Assembly: GCA_900770395.1 (NCBI GenBank)
Contig: CAAGKM010000001.1
Coordinates: 3,396 to 67,395, forward strand
Direction of reading: 5' to 3'
DNA length: 64,000 nt
Source: an uncultured Prevotella sp.
Lineage (GTDB): Bacteria; Bacteroidota; Bacteroidia; Bacteroidales; Bacteroidaceae
Made by a program: the position numbers and the translations under genes. This document shows, piece after piece, positions 45,658-54,430 of this stretch. Below the pieces are notes generated by a model. The model worked only from the letters and a program-made list of their open reading frames with translations. It was not told where the DNA came from and made no database searches. How positions within the stretch are numbered: position 1 is the first letter of the stretch; each line of letters starts with the position of its first letter.

Positions 45658-46614
45658 TTATTTTCTTATCAGCGGCAGGGTGTGGAACAGAATCTCACGG
45701 CCCACCTTGTTGCCTATCATTTTTCTGAACAGCTGGTAGCGTTTGGTGTATTTGCGGTCGGGGAGGGGGAAAAGCCCCTCTTTGTTCAGTTGCTCAAGCC
45801 GCTCGTTCAGCGTGTCGTGGCTGTGGGTGAGCCTTATTATTGTTGTGATATATTCCATTGTCAGTTCTGCCACACGGCGGCTCATCGCCTGACGGTCGCC
45901 TGTGGGCATCACATTTGCCATATCGTTCAGACTTACAATTGAGTCGTGCATCTCGTCAAGCCGGTCTTTCCTTTTGGTTTTGTCGTCCCACCACGGCACA
46001 TTGCCCGAATGACAGTAGGCTTTAGCCTTTAGGCTGTACACGTGGTCGCACCGTATCATCAGCTGTGGCGTGAACATTTCGTCACCGTTGATGGTGTTGC
46101 TGTCGAAGCGCAGGTTCATAAGCAGGCTGTTCTTGAAAATGTAGCCTCCGACACAGCTTGTGATTTTGTTTTTCAGCATATACTCGGTGCCGCTCACTGG
46201 TCCGTCGGCAGGAATAATGTCGCTCTCGTTGTCTGGGTTGTCGGTGGTGTGGAAAAGCACCATGTCGGGCTCCTTAAACCGTGCAATGTCAAGGCATTGC
46301 TCGTATGACGATGGTATCAGGCTGTCGCCGCCGTTCACAAACTGTATGTACTTGCCTGTTGCCATGCGCAGTCCCATGTTGCGTGCGTCGCCAGTTCCGC
46401 TTCTACTTTTTCTTATGAAGATTATGTCGTCGGAATAATCCAGCAGCTTGTTCACAGGGCACTGCTCTTTGTCGTCGCTGCCGTCGTCTACAACGATAAT
46501 CTCACGCTCCTCGCTCTGCAGCGACAGGGCAATAATGCTGTCAATACTGTCTTTCAGCCGTTGAACAGACACGTTGTGAAACGGAATGATGAACGATATG
46601 AGCGGATTTTCCAT
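45658..46614 (-). CDS. Glycosyltransferase family 2
   Basis: A 318-residue GT-A fold transferase. The start at 46614 (MENPLISFIIPFHN) is preferred because the longer frame's N-terminus has no homology-like content. The nucleotide-sugar pocket IIVVDDGSDD, the acceptor region RNMGLRMATGKYIQFVNGGDSL (Asp of the usual DGDD is replaced: NGGD) and a C-terminal helical region are visible. The change of the first Asp in the DxD-like motif to Asn-Gly-Gly-Asp is odd and may reduce or alter activity. It stands alone between uvrB and tRNA genes, transferring an unknown sugar. Confidence 0.85.
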   Translation of the reverse strand: MENPLISFIIPFHNVSVQRLKDSIDSIIALSLQSEEREIIVVDDGSDDKEQCPVNKLLDYSDDIIFIRKSRSGTGDARNMGLRMATGKYIQFVNGGDSLIPSSYEQCLDIARFKEPDMVLFHTTDNPDNESDIIPADGPVSGTEYMLKNKITSCVGGYIFKNSLLMNLRFDSNTINGDEMFTPQLMIRCDHVYSLKAKAYCHSGNVPWWDDKTKRKDRLDEMHDSIVSLNDMANVMPTGDRQAMSRRVAELTMEYITTIIRLTHSHDTLNERLEQLNKEGLFPLPDRKYTKRYQLFRKMIGNKVGREILFHTLPLIRK

Positions 46615-46686
46615 AGTGTTGTTATTTATTGATGTTTTATTATCAGCTACAAAAAAAGAGATGCTTATCACATCCCTTCATTGTTG

Positions 46687-46760
46687 GTAGTGGATAGGGG
46701 AATCGAACCCCTATGCCAAGATTGAGAATCTTGTATCCTAACCATTAGATGAATCCACCA
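46687..46760 (-). tRNA. tRNA-Glu (CTC)
   Basis: Cloverleaf on the minus strand: acceptor TGGTGGA / TCCACTA (one G-U), D-stem ATC/GAT with TAATGGTTAG loop, anticodon stem CAAGA/TCTTG with loop TTCTCAA (anticodon CTC), T-arm TAGGGG-TTCGATT-CCCCTA. CCA is not encoded. Confidence 0.92.
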
Positions 46761-46790
46761 TCCGAAATATTGTCTCATAGTGAAACGTGG

Positions 46791-46878
46791 CGGAAGCTGG
46801 GGGATTCGAACCCCCGGTACGGTAAACCCGTACGTCAGTTTAGCAAACTGGTGGTTTCAGCCACTCACCCAAACTTCC
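46791..46878 (-). tRNA. tRNA-Ser (GCT)
   Basis: 88-nt cloverleaf on the minus strand with a long variable arm (GTACGGG/ CCGTAC), acceptor GGAAGTT / AGCTTCC (one G-U), anticodon loop TTGCTAA (anticodon GCT), T-arm CGGGGG-TTCGAAT-CCCCC. It shares a promoter with tRNA-Glu, 30 nt downstream. Confidence 0.93.
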
Positions 46879-46926
46879 AATCCCCGATTTTTTGCTTCAA
46901 CCGGTGCATCTTCTCTCAAATGCGGT

Positions 46927-46959
46927 GCAAAGGTACTGCTTTTTTTTGAAACCTCCAAA
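46927..46959 (-). promoter_or_regulatory. Promoter of the tRNA-Ser/tRNA-Glu pair
   Basis: Minus-strand -7 TACCTTTGC (46927-46935) and -33 TTTG (46956-46959), spacer 20 bp, 48 nt upstream of tRNA-Ser. Confidence 0.85.
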
Positions 46960-47005
46960 TTTTTCTGAGATTTTTTTCAAAAATCATGTTTTTTTGTGTT
47001 CACTC

Positions 47006-49102
47006 TCACGAAATCGCCGACCAGTTGACATTCGTTTTCCTCAGTTCGTTGAGATGTCTCCATAACAGTGCGTTCTGCTCGCTGTTGCATTCCGGATCCT
47101 CGTCAATTATCTTCTGTGCCTCATCACGTGCTAACTGCACAATCTGTCCGTCACGTGTGATATTGGCAATCTTTAAGTCGAATGCCATGCCGCTTTGCTG
47201 TGTGCCCTCAAGGTCGCCGGGCCCCCGCAGCTTCAGGTCTGCCTCGGCAATGCGGAATCCGTCGTTGGTGTCGCACATTATGTCTATGCGCTTGCGTGTC
47301 TCCTCTGCTAATTTGTAGCCGGTGACGAGAATACAATATGACTGGTCGGCGCCACGCCCCACACGGCCGCGTAGCTGGTGGAGCTGTGACAGTCCGAAAC
47401 GTTGTGCCTCCATTATCACCATCACCGATGCGTTGGGCACGTTCACTCCCACCTCAATCACAGTGGTTGCCACAAGTATTTGGGTCTCACCATTAACGAA
47501 GCGCTGCATCTCGTATTCCTTCTCCTTTGCCTTCATCCGTCCATGAACCTTGCTCAGACTCATGTCGGGGAAAATCTGGCGCAGAGCCTCATAGCCGTCC
47601 TCAAGGTTTTTCAGGTCAATCTTCTCGCTTTCCTCTATCAACGGGAACACTATGTATACTTGTCTGCCCTGTGCTATCTGCCGGCGTATGCTCTGGTAGA
47701 GCGAGCTCAGCTGGTTGTCGAACACGTGTTGGGTATGGATTGACTTTCTGCCCGGAGGCAGCTCGTCGATAACGCTCACGTCGAGATCGCCGTAGAGAGT
47801 CATTGCCAATGTGCGTGGAATTGGTGTGGCAGTCATCACCAACACATGTGGAGGATTCTCGCTCTTGGTCCACAGCTTTGCACGCTGTGCCACTCCAAAT
47901 CTATGCTGTTCGTCTACCACCACCAGGCCCAGGCGTGCAAACTGCACAGTGTCCTCTATCACAGCATGAGTTCCTACGAGGATTTGCACCTCTCCCTTAT
48001 TAAGGTCCTCGAGCACTGTCTGGCGGCGCTTACCCTTCACCATGCCTGTGAGCAGCTCCACCCTTACGGGCATGTCTTTCAGAAAGTCCTTTATTGTCTG
48101 CAGATGCTGCTCAGCGAGGATTTCCGTCGGTGCCATGATGCATGCCTGATAACCGTTGTCGAGAGCCATGAGCATCGACATCAGTGCCACGAGAGTCTTG
48201 CCGCTTCCCACGTCGCCCTGTAGCAGGCGGTTCATCTGCCGTCCGCTTCCCACGTCGGCGCGTATTTCTTTCAACACCCGTTTCTGTGCGCCAGTGAGCT
48301 CAAACGGCAGGTACTGGTGATAGAAGTTGTTGAAACAGTCGCCAATCCTTGAGAATATGTTGCCGCGGAATTTCATGCGGCGGTTGTGCGCGTACCTTAA
48401 TATATTAAGCTGCACATAAAACAGCTCCTCAAACTTCAGCCGCATGCGTGCGTGTTCTAAAGTCCTTGCGTCCTTGGGGTAGTGGATTGTACGCAGTGCG
48501 GTGTCACGTCCCATTAGCCGCAGGCGGTTGATGATGAACGGGGGCAGGGTCTCGGGAATATCCTCGGTAATCTTCTCCACAAGGGTCTTGGTGAGCCGTT
48601 CCAACCCGCGTGAGTTCAGCCCCGACTGCTTCATTTTCTCGGTGGTGTTATAGTGGGGCTGCAGTCCCATATCCGACAGTTGCAGTCCCTCACCGCTCTC
48701 AATGTCGGGATGCTGTATGTTTATTCTGCCATTAAATACGCTCGGCTTGCCGAACACCACATATTCCTCACCCACCTTATATGTCTGACGCGCATACTTG
48801 CCGCCGTTGAACCACACAAGGTCCATCACTCCCGTGCCGTCGGAGAAGTGTGCCACATAGCGCTGCTTGCGGGGAGTCATGTCGAACACATCCCAGCTCA
48901 GAATCCTTCCCACTGCCTGCACGTAGGGCATCTCGCCGCTCATCTCCCTGATGGTGTAAATGCGGCTTCTGTCCACATATTTATATGGATAGTACTCCAG
49001 CAGGTCACCATAGGTGGTGACCCCAATCTCGTTGGCAAGCAGAGCCTTCTTCTTCGGCCCTACGCCCGGCAGATACATTATGTCTTGACTGAGTATTGAC
49101 AT
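47006..49102 (-). CDS. recG: ATP-dependent DNA helicase RecG
   Basis: A 698-residue RecG, which remodels stalled replication forks and branched DNA. The start at 49102 (MSILSQDIMYLPGVGPKKK) is chosen; a longer frame to 49195 would overlap mutS2. The N-terminal wedge/OB region (YVQAVGRILSWDVF) is followed by the helicase core: Walker A LLQGDVGSGKTLVAL, VVVDEQHRFGVAQR (DEQH box), TATPIPRTLAMT, and motif VI QLRGRVGRGADQSYC. It follows mutS2 by 22 nt, so both repair genes are probably one unit. Confidence 0.95.
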   Translation of the reverse strand: MSILSQDIMYLPGVGPKKKALLANEIGVTTYGDLLEYYPYKYVDRSRIYTIREMSGEMPYVQAVGRILSWDVFDMTPRKQRYVAHFSDGTGVMDLVWFNGGKYARQTYKVGEEYVVFGKPSVFNGRINIQHPDIESGEGLQLSDMGLQPHYNTTEKMKQSGLNSRGLERLTKTLVEKITEDIPETLPPFIINRLRLMGRDTALRTIHYPKDARTLEHARMRLKFEELFYVQLNILRYAHNRRMKFRGNIFSRIGDCFNNFYHQYLPFELTGAQKRVLKEIRADVGSGRQMNRLLQGDVGSGKTLVALMSMLMALDNGYQACIMAPTEILAEQHLQTIKDFLKDMPVRVELLTGMVKGKRRQTVLEDLNKGEVQILVGTHAVIEDTVQFARLGLVVVDEQHRFGVAQRAKLWTKSENPPHVLVMTATPIPRTLAMTLYGDLDVSVIDELPPGRKSIHTQHVFDNQLSSLYQSIRRQIAQGRQVYIVFPLIEESEKIDLKNLEDGYEALRQIFPDMSLSKVHGRMKAKEKEYEMQRFVNGETQILVATTVIEVGVNVPNASVMVIMEAQRFGLSQLHQLRGRVGRGADQSYCILVTGYKLAEETRKRIDIMCDTNDGFRIAEADLKLRGPGDLEGTQQSGMAFDLKIANITRDGQIVQLARDEAQKIIDEDPECNSEQNALLWRHLNELRKTNVNWSAIS

Positions 49103-49124
49103 CTTTATAACTCCTAACTCCACA

Positions 49125-51683
49125 CTATCCCAAATCCACCACGGTGATTCCCGCACCGCCAAACTGCACGTGCTCATCACGGAATCCACTGACATTAGGC
49201 ACCGTGCTGAGATATTCCCGTATGGCTATTCGCAATGCTCCTGTGCCTGTGCCGTGGAGTATTCTCACACGGCTCATTCCCACGAGTATTGCATCATCGA
49301 TGTAGTACATCACTGCCTGTATCGCCTCATCGGCACGCATCCCCCTCACGTCGATGTCCTGCTTGAAGTTCAGTTTGCGGCTGTCTATTGTGTCACGTGT
49401 CATGCGGCTTGCGGCGGTATATGCCGAAGGTGCCTCTTCATGCTTGGGCTTCTCGGCATGCTCTAAGCGGTCGGCGCGCATTTTTGTGCGCATGTCGCCG
49501 AATATCACAGTGGCGGTTTTGCCGTCGACACTCTCTACTGTGCCCACCGACTTCAGACCTTTTATTCTCACGCTGTCGCCAACCTTGATAGCCTGTGCGG
49601 ACGATTTCTTCTCGGTGGCTGAGCTGCCTGTTGCTGTCTGTGTTGCCGTATTGCTGTTTTTTGTTCCGTCGGCTTTGTCGCGCTTGCGTTTCTCCCGGCG
49701 TTCCTTGCGCTCCTGTATCTGGCGCATCTTGCGTGCTATCAGCTCATCGCTGTCATTGCCGTCTATCTCGTCCACCACCTGTTTGAAGGCATTCAACTCC
49801 TCCCTTATTCGCTTTGTCTCCTCTTTATGTGCCTGAGCCTCACGAATTTCCCTGATGGTGTTCTCTATCTTCTTGTTGCTCTCACGCAGCAGCTCCTCAG
49901 CCTGCTCCTTGGCTTTGCGCAGTATCTCCTTGCGCTGACGCTCAATTTCCTGCAGCTCCTCCTCGTATTTTTCAAGTTTTTGCCTCAGCTGCTTTTCCTG
50001 CTGGTGTACGTTCTGGCGCTTGCTCTCCCAGTATCGTTTGTCGCGCACAATGTCCTGCAGGTACTTGTCGCTTTGTATGTATTCTGAGCCCACAATCTCG
50101 CTGGCGTCAGCAATCACCTCCTCGGGCAGTCCCGTCTTTCGTGCTATTTCTATGGCGAACGATGAGCCTGGCTGTCCTATCGACAATTGAAACAGTGCCT
50201 TCATCTCGTGGCGGTCGTAGAGCATGGCTCCGTTTGCCACTCTGGGATTGTTGTCGGCAAAATATTTCAGGTTCTGATAGTGGGTGGTTATCACTCCGTA
50301 GGCTTTCCTCTTGCAGAACTGCTTGAGCACGCTCTCGGCTATAGCTCCTCCTATCTGAGGCTCGGTGCCTGTGCCAAACTCGTCGATGAGCAGCAGTGTG
50401 CGGTCGTTGCTCTGGCGTATCATGTTCTTCATGTTGGTCAGGTGACCGCTGTATGTGCTCAGATCGTCGGCAATGCTCTGCTCATCGCCTATGTCAATCA
50501 TTATATTCTGGAATATTCCTGTCTTTGAGCGTTCGCTGATGGGCAGTGGCAGTCCGCATTGCAGCATATACTGCAATAGTCCTACTGTCTTTAGGCACAC
50601 CGACTTTCCTCCGGCGTTAGGACCGGATATTACAAGTATGCGCTTCTCGCTTGTGAGCATAATGTCGAGCGGCACCACTTTCTTCTGCTGTTTCTCCAAC
50701 TGCAGCTCAAGCAGCGGATGGCGTGCCTCTATCCAGTCGATGTGAGGTTTGCTGTCCACACGTGGCTCGGTGGCTCTCATTGTGTCGGCGAATATAGCCT
50801 TTGCCCTTATCATGTCGATGTTTGCCAGCAGATTGTAGGAGTACACAATCTCCTTTACGTGTGGGCGCACCAGTTCGGCAAAGTCTTTCAGTATATTGAT
50901 TATCTCACGGCGCTCCTCGGCTTCCAACTCACGCACACGGTTATTTGCCTCCACCACTTCTGTAGGCTCAATAAACACAGTCTTGCCGCTGGCACTCTCA
51001 TCGTGTACTATTCCCTTTATCCTGCGTTTCATACCAGGAGCCACAGGTATCACGAGGCGTCCGTCACGCATTGTCGGTGTAACGTCCTTCTCCACTAATC
51101 CCTCGCTTTGGGCAGCCCTTAATATATTATATAATGTACGCGAGATGCTTCCTTCGGTACTTGCCAGCTGACGGCGGATGCTGAGTAGTGTCGGCGATGC
51201 GTCGTCGCGCATCTTTCCCCATTTGTCGAGAATCTGCTCAATGCGCTGCGTGATGTTAGGAAATGTCATTATTTCCTCAGTTAGCGCATGCAAGGCAGGG
51301 TAGGGGTAAATGGCGGTGTTCTCATTCTCATTATCGCCTTCGCCATCAGTTCTGTTGAGATACCTCACAATGTCGATGATGGTATGGAGTGAGCGGTTCA
51401 GGTCCCACATCTCATCCTCCTCAATGAAGGTTCCCTCAAGCCTGAGCCTTGCCACCGACTCTCTCACATCAAAGAAATTATGTGTGGGAAAAGCATCATC
51501 TTCCGACTGCAGGCGGCGAAACTCGCTCACTTCCTGCAGGCGTTGCCTGATAACTGCCGCATCGGTGCTGAACTCCATCTGGTCCACTTTTTCCTTGCCT
51601 AAAGTGCTCAGACAGTTTGTGCGCAGCAATTGCCTTATCTCGTTGAATCCTATTTTCTGTTCGTAGTTATTCGGATATGTCAT
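49125..51683 (-). CDS. mutS2: MutS2 with Smr domain
   Basis: An 852-residue MutS2, related to the mismatch sensor MutS but lacking its N-terminal mismatch domain; it curbs recombination and/or rescues stalled, collided ribosomes. Core domain at 1-300, ABC ATPase with Walker A SGPNAGGKS (353-361) and LLIDEFGTGTEP, a long coiled coil (~510-650, rich in Glu/Arg/Lys), a KOW-like strand region (VGDSVRIKGLKSVGTVESVDG), and a C-terminal Smr endonuclease domain (DVRGMRADEA ... HGTGTGALR). It is followed closely by recG. Confidence 0.95.
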   Translation of the reverse strand: MTYPNNYEQKIGFNEIRQLLRTNCLSTLGKEKVDQMEFSTDAAVIRQRLQEVSEFRRLQSEDDAFPTHNFFDVRESVARLRLEGTFIEEDEMWDLNRSLHTIIDIVRYLNRTDGEGDNENENTAIYPYPALHALTEEIMTFPNITQRIEQILDKWGKMRDDASPTLLSIRRQLASTEGSISRTLYNILRAAQSEGLVEKDVTPTMRDGRLVIPVAPGMKRRIKGIVHDESASGKTVFIEPTEVVEANNRVRELEAEERREIINILKDFAELVRPHVKEIVYSYNLLANIDMIRAKAIFADTMRATEPRVDSKPHIDWIEARHPLLELQLEKQQKKVVPLDIMLTSEKRILVISGPNAGGKSVCLKTVGLLQYMLQCGLPLPISERSKTGIFQNIMIDIGDEQSIADDLSTYSGHLTNMKNMIRQSNDRTLLLIDEFGTGTEPQIGGAIAESVLKQFCKRKAYGVITTHYQNLKYFADNNPRVANGAMLYDRHEMKALFQLSIGQPGSSFAIEIARKTGLPEEVIADASEIVGSEYIQSDKYLQDIVRDKRYWESKRQNVHQQEKQLRQKLEKYEEELQEIERQRKEILRKAKEQAEELLRESNKKIENTIREIREAQAHKEETKRIREELNAFKQVVDEIDGNDSDELIARKMRQIQERKERREKRKRDKADGTKNSNTATQTATGSSATEKKSSAQAIKVGDSVRIKGLKSVGTVESVDGKTATVIFGDMRTKMRADRLEHAEKPKHEEAPSAYTAASRMTRDTIDSRKLNFKQDIDVRGMRADEAIQAVMYYIDDAILVGMSRVRILHGTGTGALRIAIREYLSTVPNVSGFRDEHVQFGGAGITVVDLG

Positions 51684-51719
51684 TATATTCTTTATTCCTT
51701 ATTTCGCTTTATTCCGTTT

Positions 51720-51728
51720 GCAAAATTA
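51720..51728 (-). promoter_or_regulatory. Promoter -7 element for mutS2-recG
   Basis: Minus strand TAATTTTGC, 37 nt upstream of mutS2. No good -33 TTTG seen. Confidence 0.6.
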
Positions 51729-51788
51729 CAAATAAAAAGGGAGAAAACACACTAATTTTGCACAAATTTGAAAAAAATGCCCGAAATA

Positions 51789-51821
51789 TTTGGTGATTTC
51801 AAAAAAAGTCCGTACCTTTGC
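51789..51821 (+). promoter_or_regulatory. Promoter of tRNA-Ser (TGA)
   Basis: -33 TTTG (51789-51792), 20-bp spacer, -7 TACCTTTGC (51813-51821), 35 nt before the tRNA. A second TAATTTTGC lies at 51753-51761. Confidence 0.85.
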
Positions 51822-51856
51822 ACTCGCTTTTAAGAGATAACCACTCAGGAAGCCTT

Positions 51857-51941
51857 GGAGAGATGGTAGAGTGGTCGATTACAGCGGTCTTGAAAACCGC
51901 CGTACCGAGAGGTACCGGGGGTTCGAATCCCTCTCTCTCCG
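51857..51941 (+). tRNA. tRNA-Ser (TGA)
   Basis: 85-nt cloverleaf: acceptor GGAGAGA / TCTCTCC, anticodon stem GCGGT/ACCGC with loop CTTGAAA (anticodon TGA), long variable arm (GTACC..GGTAC), T-arm GGGGG-TTCGAAT-CCCTC. CCA is not encoded. Confidence 0.94.
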
Positions 51942-51947
51942 CTTCGC

Positions 51948-51987
51948 ATCAGCGCAATGGTAAAAAACCGTTGCGCTGATTTGTTTT
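51948..51987 (+). terminator. Terminator of tRNA-Ser
   Basis: Long stem ATCAGCGCAATGG / CCGTTGCGCTGAT (one G-U) with a loop of seven bases, followed by TTGTTTT. Confidence 0.85.
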
Positions 51988-52013
51988 ATAATATTTCTAA
52001 AAGGAGTAGTGCC

Positions 52014-53144
52014 CTATCTTTTCTGCTCCATCATCCACTTGAAGTACTTCTCGTGCTCGTCCACCAGTTTCTCCCACGAATACTCATGGCGTATGACCTC
52101 CAGATTATTCTTGATATATTCCTCCTTATGCAGGTTTGCAATATTGTCGATAGTGTCAAGCAGCATTGTCACTCCTTGCGGCGAACAGTAATATACGGCA
52201 TTGTCCCCCAGCACCGCACGGTTGAACTGATTGTCATGCGCAAGGATGAAACAGTCGCTTGCCATCGCCTCAAGCAGTGACGGGTTTGTGCCTCCCACGC
52301 TGTGACCGTGGAAATATGCGAAAGAGAAATGCCTTACGCTGTTCAGTTTCTTAAAGTCATATATGCCGCCCACGAACCTGATGTGCGGGTCATTGCCATA
52401 TTTCTTCACAAGCCGCCTGCCGTATGGAGTGTTGGTCTTGCCTACGATTATCAGCGGCCTGCGCCCGTACTCCTTTGATGCCTTGTAGCCCTCTATTGCC
52501 ATATACAAGTTGTTCTCCGGCTCAATCCTTGCCACTAACAGATAGTATTCACTTGGTGTCAGACTCCACTCCTTCAGCAGCTCCACATCATAGTCATCAT
52601 AGATATTCGCACCATATGCCAAGAACTTGCTCTCCCTGCCATACTTCTCTTTATAATAGTCATGAATTCCCATGTTGTCGGCAATCAGGAAGTGGCTGTG
52701 CCTCACAGCCATCCTCTCTTCCCAAAATACAAACTTCCTCACCAAAGGATTGAACTTCGTCCGCTTATACTCCAGTCCGTCCATGTTCGTCGTGAACAGC
52801 GGACGCCTGATGTCCTTCACGTTGAACCGTATGTATGCAGGGATTATGCTCGTATACCCAGCCTCATAGATGATGTCGAAATCCTCATTCCTCAGCGCAT
52901 CCCTCAGACATGAATAGTCGTAGAAGAAACTGCCTATCGAGCCTCCCATCCACAGCTCCGGGCTATACACATGCTTAATCCTCACACCCTTATACTTGTC
53001 ACTCTTATATGGATGGTAGTGTGGAGAATACACCGTCACCTCATGTCCACGCTCAGCCAGTCCCACGGAGATATATTCCGCGAACTGCTCAAAGCCCCCG
53101 TAGTTGTTAGGAATACCACGGGTACTTACAAATGCAATTTTCAT
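52014..53144 (-). CDS. Glycosyltransferase, DUF1972/GT4 type
   Basis: A 376-residue GT-B glycosyltransferase. The opening IAFVSTRGIPNNYGGFEQFAEYISVGLAERGHEV is the DUF1972 signature (rhamnosyltransferase-like group). The donor-binding half has YLLVARIEPENN, IIVGKTN and GGTNPSLLEAMASDCFILAHDNQFNR with the family Glu. It is the downstream end of the surface-polysaccharide locus, 13 nt after the nucleotidyltransferase-fold gene. It probably adds an early sugar, such as rhamnose, to a lipid-linked repeat unit. Confidence 0.88.
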   Translation of the reverse strand: MKIAFVSTRGIPNNYGGFEQFAEYISVGLAERGHEVTVYSPHYHPYKSDKYKGVRIKHVYSPELWMGGSIGSFFYDYSCLRDALRNEDFDIIYEAGYTSIIPAYIRFNVKDIRRPLFTTNMDGLEYKRTKFNPLVRKFVFWEERMAVRHSHFLIADNMGIHDYYKEKYGRESKFLAYGANIYDDYDVELLKEWSLTPSEYYLLVARIEPENNLYMAIEGYKASKEYGRRPLIIVGKTNTPYGRRLVKKYGNDPHIRFVGGIYDFKKLNSVRHFSFAYFHGHSVGGTNPSLLEAMASDCFILAHDNQFNRAVLGDNAVYYCSPQGVTMLLDTIDNIANLHKEEYIKNNLEVIRHEYSWEKLVDEHEKYFKWMMEQKR

Positions 53145-53157
53145 AAAAAGTTATTGA

Positions 53158-54246
53158 TTATTTTTTAGTGAATCTGATCATTTTCGCCACAGGCCACCAG
53201 AGAGCCTCACTTGGACAAACAAATCCCATCCTCCATGCTCTCCTCACCACCCAGCGGTAGTTCCGCAGCTTGTGCCATATAGTGTCATGCCTGAACGTGT
53301 ATGCCGCACGGCCGAAGTTTCCCACAGTCATCACGTCCTTCATCAGCCTGCCAGCCCGTTCATGCTCCTTTTCCGTAAACTCCCAGTGCCTCTCCGCTCC
53401 AAGAAAATCCTGACACAGACAGGTGACAATCCTCCACGCTCCCGTCATGCTTACGTCATTCAGCCATTGCCCGTGCCTCTCCCAGTCTATATTATGATAC
53501 TCATGCCTCAGCAGCATTGCATAATCTATCAGCTGCCTTAATCCGAGTCCCTCCTCATAGATATGGTTCACGATGTGGCTGATGAGAAACACACTCTCAA
53601 ACGTAGCAGGCAGCACATTAATCTCATGCTCGCCAATCACCGCCTTGCTGCCGTCATGCCGCAACACATGATTAGCCAGCCCGTTCATCCTCCTGTCCGT
53701 CCACGGACACTGATAGTTGTGAATTTTATAGTGAGGCTCTATCTGTACTCCGTCCACGAACGCCATTCCGTGGTGTTCATGCCTGAGTGCCCTGTCCACC
53801 CTGCCAATACTCTCCAATGCGTCCAGAGTCTTTAGATAATCCTCCTTTCCCACGAGGAAGTCAATATCTCCGGGAGTCCTGTGCAGTGGGGCAGGCCATC
53901 GCCTTCCCGTGGTTTGTCCCTTCATAAACACCGCCTTTATGCCGGCATCGTCCAGTGTCGCCGCAATCTTCCCTATTACATCAATATGCTGCCTGTTGAT
54001 GTTCTCCATCTGCTGACACACAACCCCTGTTAGTTTCAACAACATGGGCAAAGGCGGTGCCGTCTCCTTTGGCAGCTTGGCAATGCTGTCAAGGAGCAGT
54101 CCCTGCACAGCCTGCTCCTCTGCCATCCGCATCATCATCAGATAATCCATTTGGCAATTCCCCAAACGGTCATCACCGCCATTCAGTGCAGCTCTGACAA
54201 CAGAAAGTAGGCTCTGCTCGTCATGAGAGAGGCAACTCTTAAGCAT
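53158..54246 (-). CDS. NTP_transf_5-family nucleotidyltransferase-fold protein
   Basis: A 362-residue member of the uncharacterised nucleotidyltransferase family (PF14907 type). The segment GIKAVFMKGQTTGRRWP, then RTPGDIDFLVG gives the GDID active-site signature, and later VQIEPHYKIHN and LISHIVNHIYEEGLGLRQLIDYAMLL are family landmarks. Such proteins are frequent in Bacteroidetes capsule loci; the reaction is unknown. It is separated from the rest of the locus by a divergent AAA ATPase gene and precedes the DUF1972 glycosyltransferase by 13 nt. Confidence 0.82.
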   Translation of the reverse strand: MLKSCLSHDEQSLLSVVRAALNGGDDRLGNCQMDYLMMMRMAEEQAVQGLLLDSIAKLPKETAPPLPMLLKLTGVVCQQMENINRQHIDVIGKIAATLDDAGIKAVFMKGQTTGRRWPAPLHRTPGDIDFLVGKEDYLKTLDALESIGRVDRALRHEHHGMAFVDGVQIEPHYKIHNYQCPWTDRRMNGLANHVLRHDGSKAVIGEHEINVLPATFESVFLISHIVNHIYEEGLGLRQLIDYAMLLRHEYHNIDWERHGQWLNDVSMTGAWRIVTCLCQDFLGAERHWEFTEKEHERAGRLMKDVMTVGNFGRAAYTFRHDTIWHKLRNYRWVVRRAWRMGFVCPSEALWWPVAKMIRFTKK

Positions 54247-54399
54247 AGAAAATATAGGCTGTACTTTAAAAGAGCCAACCGCTTATCTTATAAAATAAAA
54301 TTTTCACGTTTTCTTCTCTCAAAAGAAAGAAAATTACCAATATTTTTCCTTATAAAGAAAAAAAACAAGAAAAATTTTTCTTTAGAAAGAAAAAATCAT

Positions 54400-54408
54400 T
54401 ATCTTTGC
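54400..54408 (+). promoter_or_regulatory. Promoter -7 element for the AAA ATPase
   Basis: TATCTTTGC, 22 nt upstream of the ATG. The upstream 54290-54395 stretch is full of AAAGAAA/TTTCTTT segments that could form stems or bind a regulator. Confidence 0.65.
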
Positions 54409-54430
54409 ACCATATTTAAAGAAAACATTT

